A DNA stretch of 36,740 nt from Bacteroidales bacterium (GTDB taxonomy: Bacteria; Bacteroidota; Bacteroidia; Bacteroidales; F082). Shown one piece after another: positions 7,920-15,762 of this stretch. Position 1 is the first letter of the stretch, and every line of letters starts with the position of its first letter. The DNA is taken from the NCBI GenBank assembly GCA_017508895.1, contig JAFWRA010000118.1, positions 1-36,740 of the forward strand. The letters are read 5' to 3'. Below the pieces are notes generated by a model. The model did no database searches. It was not told the DNA's origin and worked only from the letters and a program-made list of their open reading frames with translations. The translations under genes and the position numbers were made by a program.

Positions 7920-10900
7920 ATGAAAAAAGTTACATGTCTATTGGCAGCTTTGCTGCTGGCTTGCGGCCTCTCGTGGGCGCAAACAACGGATGTGCTGAAT
8001 CACGACGTTATTGGCGTGAATGGTACATCGTATTCAACTTGGACTGGCATAACCAGCAATTCTGATGCTGTTTATGCAGGTAACACCGCTGGTGGCAATA
8101 ACGCCATCCAAATGAGAAGCAACAACAATAATTCTGGTATCATCACTACCGCTTCTGGTGGTGTGGTGACCAACATTACTGTTGTTTGGAACGAAAACAC
8201 TACTGCTGGCCGCACATTGAATGTCTACGGTAAGAATGCAGCTTACAGTGCTGCTTCGGATTTGTACGGCAACAATGCTGGCACTTTGATTGGCACTATC
8301 GTTTGCAATGAAGGTGAAAGCACCGAACTTGACATTGATGACGAGTACGCTTTCATCGGTATCCGCTCCAATAGCGGTGCTTTGTATCTCGACGAAGTCA
8401 GCATCACTTGGGGTGAAGGCAGCGGCGTTACGCCTCCTTCCATCGAAGCCAGCAATGTTGAAATCGCTTACGATGCCACGGAAGGTGCTATCGCATACAC
8501 CATCAACAATCCCGTTGACGGTGGTGAACTGACCGCAGCCACTGAAGCCGAATGGCTCACCGTTGGCACGGTTGGCGAGACCGTTCCTTTCACCTGCACG
8601 GTGAACGAAGATGGCGCTGCCCGAGAAGCTGTCGTCACCCTCACTTACACTTATGGCGAACAAGCCATCAACCAGGCTGTGACGGTGACCCAAGCCGGCA
8701 ACCCCAATACCCTTGATAACATCTCCGACATTACTGCCGCTGGCACCTACGCAGTGCAAGGCACCATCGTGGCCAAGAGCACGAGAGGCTTCATCGTTGG
8801 TGACGGCACGGGTTATGTGTATTATTACAACACAAACTACGAACAAGACGCCTACGCCATCGGCGACATGGTGAAGCTCGCTGGTAATGTGGTTGTCTAT
8901 GGCGGTGTGTTTGAGTTCAACAACTCCACAACCGTCACTGCTGCCACCAGTTCCAACTACGTGGAAGAAGAACCTACCGTGCTGACGGGTGCCGACATGG
9001 ATGCAAGAGTGGCTTCCACTACACCTGCCCAACTTTCCAACTATGTGCAATACGAAGGCACGCTGTCAGTCAGCAGCACGCATTACAACATCAACGATAT
9101 TGAAGGCGCCACGACTGCCATTGGTAGCATTTCCTATCCTCTCAACGCTGATTTTGCCACTTTGAATGGCAAGCAAGTCAAAGTGACGGGTTATTATGTC
9201 GGTATTTCCACCAGCACTTATTACAACACCATGATTGGTAGCGTTGAGGAAATCGCAAGCACCGAGCCCATCATCACCCTTAGCCCTGCCAGTGTTGATG
9301 TGGAAGCCACAGAAGCCGAAGGCGCTCTGACCATGACCTATCTCAACATGGGCGATGAACCGCTCTTCGAGGTGGCGTATTTCGAGGCTGACGGCCAAAC
9401 CGAAGCCACTTACGACTGGATTATCGCCGAAGTTGAAGGCGACCAAGTGAACTATATTATTGGAGCCAACCAAGGCGAAGCTCGCACGGCTTACCTGAAG
9501 GTTTATGGCACGGATGGTAATATCGATGTCTATTCCAACCTCGTCACCATCAACCAAGAAGCCTACGTGGCTCCCGCTCTTGATTATGCAGAACTGCCCT
9601 TCGAATTCAATGGCGGCAGGGACGACGTCGAAGGCACCAACGGTTTGACCGCTGAAGGCCTTGGCACCGATTACAATGCAACTTATAATCCTACTACCAA
9701 ACTGAAATTCGACGGCACTGGCGACTGGATGATTCTCCATTTCAATGAAGCTCCTGGCACTCTTACCTTCGACATCAAGGGCAACGGCTTCAGCGGCGGC
9801 ACATTCACCGTGCAGACCTCTGAAGACGGCGAGACCTACGAAGATTTGGCTGCATACACCGAACTGGGAGATGTTGAAACCATGACCTTCGCCGACTTGG
9901 GCGAAAACGTCCGTTACATTAAGTGGGTCTACACTGAAAAGGTGAGCGGTAATGTTGGTCTTGGCAACATCCACCTCTATGAAATGGGCGGCGGACCTGT
10001 CCTGCCGGCTTCCATCACCGTTGCACCTGCCACAGTCAATGCAACTTATGAAGAAACCGAAGGCACCCTCACTGTGACTTACGAAAACATCTCTGATGTC
10101 GTTGCAGAAGTCAACTTCTGCGATGCCGAAGGCGAAGCAGCCACCTACGACTGGATCCTTGCTTACATCGATGACGAGAACAATGTTTACTATGTCATCG
10201 ACGCCAACGAAGGCGAGGCTCGCACGGCTTACCTGAAGGTTTCGGCCCTCGACGACAATACTGAAATCGTTTACTCCAACCTCGTCACCATCAACCAGGC
10301 TGCTCCTGTTGTTCCCCCAACTCCTGGCGAATGGGTGATGGTCAGCCTCAACGACCTCACCGAGGACGATGTGTTTGTCATCGTTGGTGTTTATGATGAA
10401 GATGAGTCTTCCTTCGCTATGCCAAACAATGGTACAGGTGCTCCATCAGCAACCGCAGTGACTTTGGTGGGCAACACCTTGTCGGGCGACATTGACGACA
10501 ATCTCAAATGGAACCTCAGCATTGGTGAGAATGGCTACACCTTCTATCCGAATGGCGAAACCGAGACTTGGCTGTATTGCACCAACTCCAACAATGGTGT
10601 CCGTGTGGGAACCAACGAGAACAATGTTTTCACTATGACTCCTGAAGGTTATCTGTTCAACAATGCCACTGAGCGTTATATCGGCATTTACAATAGACAA
10701 GACTGGAGATGCTATACTTCCATCATCAACAACATCAAGGATCAAACCTTTGCATTCTACAAGAGAGTTGATGAAGGTAGCCTTGTGACTTATACCTTGG
10801 ATATCGAGGGCTACGGTGACAGCGATGGTGGCTACTACCTGATTGCTTCACCTGTCTCCATGATTAGACCTACTGCCGAAAACGGCTTCCTCACAGAAGC

Positions 10901-11933
10901 ATACGACCTCTATTACTTCGACCAAGCCAAACAAGGTGAAGAGTGGCGCAACTACAAGGCCAAGCATTTCAATATCGCTTCGGGCAAGGGCTACCTCTAT
11001 GCCAGCCAAGAAAACACCACGCTTACCTTCACAGGCATTCCTTACAATGGCGATGGTAAATTTGCTTTGGATTACACGGAAGATGTTGATTTTACTGGTT
11101 GGAACCTCATCGGTAACCCCTACGATGCAGATTATAACATTTATATTGGTAATGGAAGTGTGTATTCAGTGACAGATTTCTATGTTTTGAATCAATCTGG
11201 TGATGATTTCGAACTTGCAGGACGTTCGGCTGTTCATCCTAAGGAAGGTATCCTCGTTGGAGCTACTGCTGCCGATCAATTCGCTTATTTCAGCAATGAT
11301 TCTGGGGCTATTGGTGGAGATCCTATTACGAGGCTCAACATCAGAGTTAGCGACGAAAATGGTAAGAGCGACTTTGCTCGCATCCGCTTCGGCGAAGGCA
11401 GTAACCTTGAAAAGTTCATGCTTAACCCCGAAAACACCAAGATCTACTTCACGATGGACAATGAAGAATATGCTGTGGTCTACACCGAAAGCATTGGCGA
11501 AATGCCCCTCTACTTCAAGGCTGCCGCTAACGGTACCTACACCTTCACCGTGAACGCTGATGATATGGAGATGGATTACCTCCACCTCATTGATAACCTG
11601 ACTGGCAACGACATCGACCTGCTCGCCGTTTCGAGCTACAGCTTCGAGGCCAAGAAGAGCGACTACGCCAACCGCTTCAAGTTGGTGTATGCCCAATTCG
11701 ACAACATTGACGAGACCAGTTCTGATGCATTTGCCTTCTTCAACAACGGCTCCTTCATCATTGCCAACGAAGGCAACGCCACCCTGCAAGTCGTCGATAT
11801 GACTGGCCGCATTGTGCAGAGCGAGACCATTAACGGCACTGCCAGCGTCAGTGTTGACACCACTCCTGGTGTCTATATGCTGCGCCTCATTAACGGCGAC
11901 AATGAGAAGGTCCAGAAGGTGATCGTGAAATAA
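7920..11933 (+). CDS. Large secreted multidomain protein with BACON-like repeats and T9SS type A sorting domain
   Basis: This 1337-residue exported protein has the signal peptide MKKVTCLLAALLLACGLSWAQ. In order: a beta-sandwich-like segment (~22-165); a BACON-like domain (~175-262, with AATEAEWLTVGT); a nucleic-acid-binding OB-fold-like region (~263-447, TYAVQGTIVAKSTRGFIVGD); two further related repeats (~450-553 and ~700-800) that share TYDWI and the stretch GEARTAYLKV; a second beta-sandwich between them; and a beta-rich module ending FAFYKRVDE (~805-960). The end is a Bacteroidales pre-sorting region and a T9SS type A domain (LQVVDMTGRIVQSE ... GVYMLRLINGDNEKVQKVIVK region). It should be exported across the outer membrane and possibly surface-attached. 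No catalytic domain is recognisable, so adhesion or glycan binding is the inferred role. Confidence 0.85.
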   Translation: MKKVTCLLAALLLACGLSWAQTTDVLNHDVIGVNGTSYSTWTGITSNSDAVYAGNTAGGNNAIQMRSNNNNSGIITTASGGVVTNITVVWNENTTAGRTLNVYGKNAAYSAASDLYGNNAGTLIGTIVCNEGESTELDIDDEYAFIGIRSNSGALYLDEVSITWGEGSGVTPPSIEASNVEIAYDATEGAIAYTINNPVDGGELTAATEAEWLTVGTVGETVPFTCTVNEDGAAREAVVTLTYTYGEQAINQAVTVTQAGNPNTLDNISDITAAGTYAVQGTIVAKSTRGFIVGDGTGYVYYYNTNYEQDAYAIGDMVKLAGNVVVYGGVFEFNNSTTVTAATSSNYVEEEPTVLTGADMDARVASTTPAQLSNYVQYEGTLSVSSTHYNINDIEGATTAIGSISYPLNADFATLNGKQVKVTGYYVGISTSTYYNTMIGSVEEIASTEPIITLSPASVDVEATEAEGALTMTYLNMGDEPLFEVAYFEADGQTEATYDWIIAEVEGDQVNYIIGANQGEARTAYLKVYGTDGNIDVYSNLVTINQEAYVAPALDYAELPFEFNGGRDDVEGTNGLTAEGLGTDYNATYNPTTKLKFDGTGDWMILHFNEAPGTLTFDIKGNGFSGGTFTVQTSEDGETYEDLAAYTELGDVETMTFADLGENVRYIKWVYTEKVSGNVGLGNIHLYEMGGGPVLPASITVAPATVNATYEETEGTLTVTYENISDVVAEVNFCDAEGEAATYDWILAYIDDENNVYYVIDANEGEARTAYLKVSALDDNTEIVYSNLVTINQAAPVVPPTPGEWVMVSLNDLTEDDVFVIVGVYDEDESSFAMPNNGTGAPSATAVTLVGNTLSGDIDDNLKWNLSIGENGYTFYPNGETETWLYCTNSNNGVRVGTNENNVFTMTPEGYLFNNATERYIGIYNRQDWRCYTSIINNIKDQTFAFYKRVDEGSLVTYTLDIEGYGDSDGGYYLIASPVSMIRPTAENGFLTEAYDLYYFDQAKQGEEWRNYKAKHFNIASGKGYLYASQENTTLTFTGIPYNGDGKFALDYTEDVDFTGWNLIGNPYDADYNIYIGNGSVYSVTDFYVLNQSGDDFELAGRSAVHPKEGILVGATAADQFAYFSNDSGAIGGDPITRLNIRVSDENGKSDFARIRFGEGSNLEKFMLNPENTKIYFTMDNEEYAVVYTESIGEMPLYFKAAANGTYTFTVNADDMEMDYLHLIDNLTGNDIDLLAVSSYSFEAKKSDYANRFKLVYAQFDNIDETSSDAFAFFNNGSFIIANEGNATLQVVDMTGRIVQSETINGTASVSVDTTPGVYMLRLINGDNEKVQKVIVK

Positions 11934-11946
11934 AGGCTGTTGGCAT

Positions 11947-11998
11947 CTGGCCGCTCCATGATGGATATAAGCTCACAAGCTTTTCGTGGAGCAGCCAG
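11947..11998 (+). other. Hairpin after the T9SS cargo gene
   Basis: CTGGCCGCTCCA (11947-11958) pairs with TGGAGCAGCCAG (11987-11998) at 11 of 12 positions, enclosing a smaller AAGCT/AGCTT hairpin. There is no T-tract, so it may be a transcript-stabilising or processing hairpin rather than a full terminator. Confidence 0.4.
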
Positions 11999-12077
11999 AA
12001 ACCAGAGGCCAGAAGTAACCAAACTGAAGAATGAAGAATAAACAACAACAAACAAATAAAAACCCCAAAATAAAAAA

Positions 12078-12338
12078 ATGAAGAAATTAGCATTAACACT
12101 CGCCATCGTCCTCGGATTGGGCATGGCATCATTTGCCAACAATGGCGGAGGTTTGTTTGGTCACGGTCAAGTGTCTCCTGAGAGTAACACAGAAATGACC
12201 ACAAACGGCTCATTGTTTACCCCAGCTCTTCCGATTCACGAGCAAACAACCGACCAGCCTGCTCCTGTGGGCAGTGGCATAGCCGTGCTTGTCGGTCTTG
12301 GCGCAGCCTACGTTTTCGCTAAGAGGCGCGAGGAATGA
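12078..12338 (+). CDS. Small exported protein with tripartite C-terminal signal (PVGSG, membrane helix, basic end)
   Basis: This 86-residue protein has a signal peptide, MKKLALTLAIVLGLGMASFA, a short polar middle (NNGGGLFGHGQVSPES...), and a C-terminus made of PVGSG, a hydrophobic helix (IAVLVGLGAAYVFA) and KRREE. This three-part tail resembles sorting signals recognised by membrane processing enzymes, although no named CTERM class is clearly matched. I recall similar tiny proteins near T9SS cargo genes in Bacteroidales. It follows the 1337-residue cargo gene by 144 bases and is closed by a strong terminator at 12381-12412. Function is unknown. A simple two-helix membrane protein is the alternative reading. 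Confidence 0.75.
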   Translation: MKKLALTLAIVLGLGMASFANNGGGLFGHGQVSPESNTEMTTNGSLFTPALPIHEQTTDQPAPVGSGIAVLVGLGAAYVFAKRREE

Positions 12339-12380
12339 TAGGTGCCTTTGGGCAACCGTCATTCGGAGTTTGTTTAATGA

Positions 12381-12412
12381 GAGGCATCCCGTTATGGGAT
12401 GTCTCTTTTTTT
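12381..12412 (+). terminator. Rho-independent terminator
   Basis: GAGGCATCCC (12381-12390) and GGGATGTCTC (12396-12405) form a 10-bp stem with one G-U pair and a 5-base loop, followed by seven T. Confidence 0.92.
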
Positions 12413-12489
12413 GATTGTTTTTATATTTCTTCCACACCTTAATTATATCAAAATACAAGGACAAAACAACAAAACCCTACAAAATTCCC

Positions 12490-12497
12490 TATATTTG
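12490..12497 (+). promoter_or_regulatory. -7 promoter element of the secreted-enzyme region
   Basis: TATATTTG matches TAnnTTTG and lies 27 bases upstream of the ATG at 12525. It follows the terminator at 12381-12412, so transcription restarts here. Confidence 0.6.
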
Positions 12498-12524
12498 CAG
12501 CCCTAACCCGATGATTCGATTTTC

Positions 12525-15500
12525 ATGAGATCACATTCCTTTACTCGTCGCGTCTTGTTTCTCTTCCTCGTTATGATAGTGGGAAGGATGGACGCGCAAA
12601 TCCCCAACGGCTACTATAACACAGCCACAGGAAAGACCGGTGAAGCGCTGAAAACCGCCTTGCACGACATTATCAAAGGCCACCACGTGGTGAGCTACAG
12701 CGGTGTATTGGACGCTTTCGCTTACACCGACTGCAAGCCCAATGGAAAGATATGGGACATCTATTCCAACTATGAATTTAGCCTCAGTGGCGTTTGCGGC
12801 AGCTACAACAGCGAGGGTGACTGCTGGAACCGCGAGCATACTTGGCCCCAAAGCTGGTTCAACCAACACAGCACCCCTCGTAGCGACCTCTTCCATGTGT
12901 ATCCCACCGATGGTTACGTCAATGGACAACGTGCCAACTACCCCTACGGCGAGGTCAACAACCCTACCTATACCTCAGGCAACGGCTCGAAACTCGGGCC
13001 TTGCGTTACCGCTGGCTATTCAGGCAAGGTGTTTGAGCCCATCGACGAATACAAAGGCGACATCGCCCGCAGCTACTTTTATATGAGTGTGCGCTACAGC
13101 ACTGAAGACGACAACTGGGGATCGAGCGGCATGACCAACAAGTCGACCATACTGCCCTGGGCGATGGACATGCTGCTCCGTTGGAGTGATGCTGACCCAG
13201 TCAGCCAGAAGGAAATCGACCGCAACAATACCGTCTATGGCTACCAGAACAACCGTAACCCCTTCATCGACCATCCCGAATATGCTCGCATGATCTGGGA
13301 CGAGAACTGGAGCGGTGGCACCAGCTACAACATCACTTGTGCCACAGGTTTGCCGCATGGTAGCGTGTCGGCCCCCGAGAACGCCATGGAAGGGAGCACT
13401 GTGTTCATCACCGCCACGCCAACATTAGGATATATGGTGGACTCCTACAACGTGTATAAGACTGGTAGCCCAAGCACCATCGTCACGGTGAGCAGCAACG
13501 GAACCTTCACCATGCCCGGATACGACGTCACGGTGAGCGCGACTTTCGTACAGAACAGCACCTATTATAATATTACATTGGGCAACGTCAGCTATGGCAG
13601 CATCAGCGCCAGCCCGACGACTGCCCTCTCGGGAACCAACATCACCTTGATTGCAACACCTGCATCAGGTTACAGCCTCTATGCTTGGTACGTCTTCAAG
13701 ACAGGCGACATGAACACTACGGTCAGTGTCAGCGGCAATAGCTTTACCATGCCCGCTTTCAATGTCACCGTGATGGCCACTTTTGTGCAAGGCAATGCCA
13801 ATGGCGATTTCGTGAAAGTGACTGAAGCCCCGACGGATTGGAGTGGGGAGTATATCCTAGTATATGAACAAAGTAGCACAACGGGTTATGTTTGGACTGG
13901 CGTGGATGTGGAGAATTGTTATGTCTCAAAAACAATCACAAACAACAGCATCGCAAATGATGGCTTGATCACTGTAACGGTTGCCCTAATGACGGGCGGC
14001 TATTCCGTCAAAGTCAACGGAGGCGAGAATGATGGAAAATACCTCTTCGGCAAGTCGGGTGAAAACAAATTGAATTTTGGCACCAGCCCTGCCTTGAACA
14101 CGTTCTCCTTCGAATCCAATAGCGTGATAATGACCTCGAACACTTCTGTGATGCGGTTTAACAACACTTCGGGCCAAAACCGTTTCCGTTACTTCAAGGC
14201 GAGCACATACAGCAGCCAGCAACCCATACAACTCTACAAGAAAAGCGCCACCACCCCCACCCATTCCATTCACTTCCACCCCAACGGTGGCATAGGCACG
14301 ATGGACGACCAGATCGTGAATGAATTTGAGCCCACACCTTTGTTCGACAACGCCTTCACACGTGAAGGTTTCGTCTTCGAAGGCTGGAATACCGAAGCCG
14401 ATGGTACAGGTGATTATTACGCCGACGGTGCCACGGTCAACCTACTCGATAATTTGGACTTGTATGCCCAATGGGACCAGTTGTTTTACATCACCTTAAC
14501 TGAAGTGAACCATGGCAGCATCAGCGTCAGCACCGAACAGGCTTTTGAGGAAGATGAGATTATCCTGACTGCCACGCCTGACCCTTGCTATGCCTTGGAC
14601 CATTGGTCGGTGACGGATGCCCAAGGTTTTCCCATCACTGTTACCGATAACCTTTTTGAGATGCCCGCGAGTGATGTCACGGTGGGCGCAGTGTTCAGCT
14701 ACTCACCCCAAAGTTTTGTGCAGGAGTATCAGCTCGTCACTTCCGTCGAACAACTTGTAGCGGGTCGCACCTATCTGATTGTCAATGTGGACAGCGGGAA
14801 AGCTTTGGGTACGACACAAAACGCCAACAACCGCAGTGCCGTTGACGTCACTATTAATGGCGGGGTTATCCCTATCATCGACAACGATGTTTGCGAGCTC
14901 ATTTTGGGTGCGGCTGGGAGCCACTGGACCTTCTTTGATGCCGGATGGGGCAACAACGGAGGCTATCTCTACGCTGCAAGCAGCAATAACAATCAATTGA
15001 AGACCCAAGCTGTCAACAATGCCAACGGGCAATGGTGCATCACTATTGGCATGAATGGCACGGCGACCCTTACGGCACAAGGCTCCAATACACATAATCG
15101 GATGAAGTACAACAGCCAGAACAACATTTTTTCTTGTTATGCCAACGACATGCAGGAGGTGTACTTGTTTCGCCGCACCGAGATTAATGACTATCCGGCT
15201 GAGCAGGTCGCTGATTTGGCCCAAGGCTGGAACTGGTGGGCCCCTACCATCGATATGACAGTGGATGAATTTAAGTCTTCTCTTGGCACGAATGGTATCC
15301 TTATTAATTCGCAAAGTTCGGGTTATCTTCGTTATGAGAACGGTAGTTGGAACGGCACGCTTTATGCCATCGTCCTCGGAGAGATGTACAAGATACAGAC
15401 CAGTCTGCCTTGTAGCCTTGTGCTGAATGGAAACTACGTCTCAAGCGTTATCGTCACGATAAAGTCGGGTTACAACTGGTTTGGCTACACAGGCCAACAG

Positions 15501-15683
15501 ACTTTGGCAATTGAAAACCTTATGATTACACCCGCTGAAGGTGACAAGATTATTTCGCAGGACGAAGGTTATGCCATCTACGAGAATGGCACATGGAGCA
15601 ATACCCTTAATGAACTTAGACCTGGGCATGGATATGTATATATATCGAACGCCTCTGAAAACAAGATTTTGTCCTTCCCTTGA
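12525..15683 (+). CDS. Secreted endonuclease I family nuclease with InlB-like repeats and GWNWW C-terminal module
   Basis: This 1052-residue protein is exported by the signal peptide MRSHSFTRRVLFLFLVMIVGRMDAQ. The nuclease domain (~26-265) is of the endonuclease I type (EndA/Vvn, beta-beta-alpha metal fold). The motif CWNREHTWPQSWF contains the expected catalytic histidine H105, and SDLFHVYPTDGYVNGQRANYPYG is the second family block. Then come two repeats of the divergent InlB type (ATPTLGYMVDSYNV..., ATPASGYSLYAWYV...), a beta-rich module ending QLYKKS, a Listeria-Bacteroides repeat (GFVFEGWNTEADGTGDYYADG), a third InlB-like repeat, and another beta-rich module ending YLFRRTE. Residues 895-1052 are the duplicated GWNWW module shared with the next two genes. 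There is no T9SS domain. DNA degradation for nutrient or biofilm purposes is inferred. Confidence 0.88.
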   Translation: MRSHSFTRRVLFLFLVMIVGRMDAQIPNGYYNTATGKTGEALKTALHDIIKGHHVVSYSGVLDAFAYTDCKPNGKIWDIYSNYEFSLSGVCGSYNSEGDCWNREHTWPQSWFNQHSTPRSDLFHVYPTDGYVNGQRANYPYGEVNNPTYTSGNGSKLGPCVTAGYSGKVFEPIDEYKGDIARSYFYMSVRYSTEDDNWGSSGMTNKSTILPWAMDMLLRWSDADPVSQKEIDRNNTVYGYQNNRNPFIDHPEYARMIWDENWSGGTSYNITCATGLPHGSVSAPENAMEGSTVFITATPTLGYMVDSYNVYKTGSPSTIVTVSSNGTFTMPGYDVTVSATFVQNSTYYNITLGNVSYGSISASPTTALSGTNITLIATPASGYSLYAWYVFKTGDMNTTVSVSGNSFTMPAFNVTVMATFVQGNANGDFVKVTEAPTDWSGEYILVYEQSSTTGYVWTGVDVENCYVSKTITNNSIANDGLITVTVALMTGGYSVKVNGGENDGKYLFGKSGENKLNFGTSPALNTFSFESNSVIMTSNTSVMRFNNTSGQNRFRYFKASTYSSQQPIQLYKKSATTPTHSIHFHPNGGIGTMDDQIVNEFEPTPLFDNAFTREGFVFEGWNTEADGTGDYYADGATVNLLDNLDLYAQWDQLFYITLTEVNHGSISVSTEQAFEEDEIILTATPDPCYALDHWSVTDAQGFPITVTDNLFEMPASDVTVGAVFSYSPQSFVQEYQLVTSVEQLVAGRTYLIVNVDSGKALGTTQNANNRSAVDVTINGGVIPIIDNDVCELILGAAGSHWTFFDAGWGNNGGYLYAASSNNNQLKTQAVNNANGQWCITIGMNGTATLTAQGSNTHNRMKYNSQNNIFSCYANDMQEVYLFRRTEINDYPAEQVADLAQGWNWWAPTIDMTVDEFKSSLGTNGILINSQSSGYLRYENGSWNGTLYAIVLGEMYKIQTSLPCSLVLNGNYVSSVIVTIKSGYNWFGYTGQQTLAIENLMITPAEGDKIISQDEGYAIYENGTWSNTLNELRPGHGYVYISNASENKILSFP
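15207..15680 (+). repeat. GWNWW module, copy 1 (codes C-terminus of the endonuclease)
   Basis: This codes for ~155 residues made of two related halves. Half A: AQGWNWWAP ... GTNGILINSQ ... RYENGSWNGTL ... EMYKIQT. Half B: SGYNWFGYTG ... EGDKIISQ ... IYENGTWSNTL ... GHGYVYISN ... LSFP. Related copies are at about 17186-17667 and 19127-19600, each at the 3' end of its gene. Confidence 0.95.
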
Positions 15684-15736
15684 TTCGCCATGATTAAAAA
15701 AACAGATTCAAAAATATGGATTGAATTATTTTTTTG

Positions 15737-15744
15737 TAACTTTG
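15737..15744 (+). promoter_or_regulatory. -7 promoter element of the carboxypeptidase-deiminase pair
   Basis: TAACTTTG matches TAnnTTTG and lies 18 bases before the ATG at 15763. Its position inside the longer open frame that starts at TTG 15721 supports the ATG at 15763 as the real start. Confidence 0.6.
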
Positions 15745-15762
15745 CGCGCTAATTATCATAAG

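Noticed and set aside
8034..9974. Long minus-strand ORFs opposite the T9SS cargo gene
   Set aside because: They arise from the codon bias of the plus-strand gene; rich in His/Val without any motif.
11947..11998. Hairpin as a full rho-independent terminator
   Set aside because: No T-tract follows, and the small PVGSG gene downstream may depend on read-through; kept only as a hairpin.
15721..15762. Upstream TTG start for the carboxypeptidase
   Set aside because: It would place the promoter element inside the gene and add 14 residues before a clean signal peptide.
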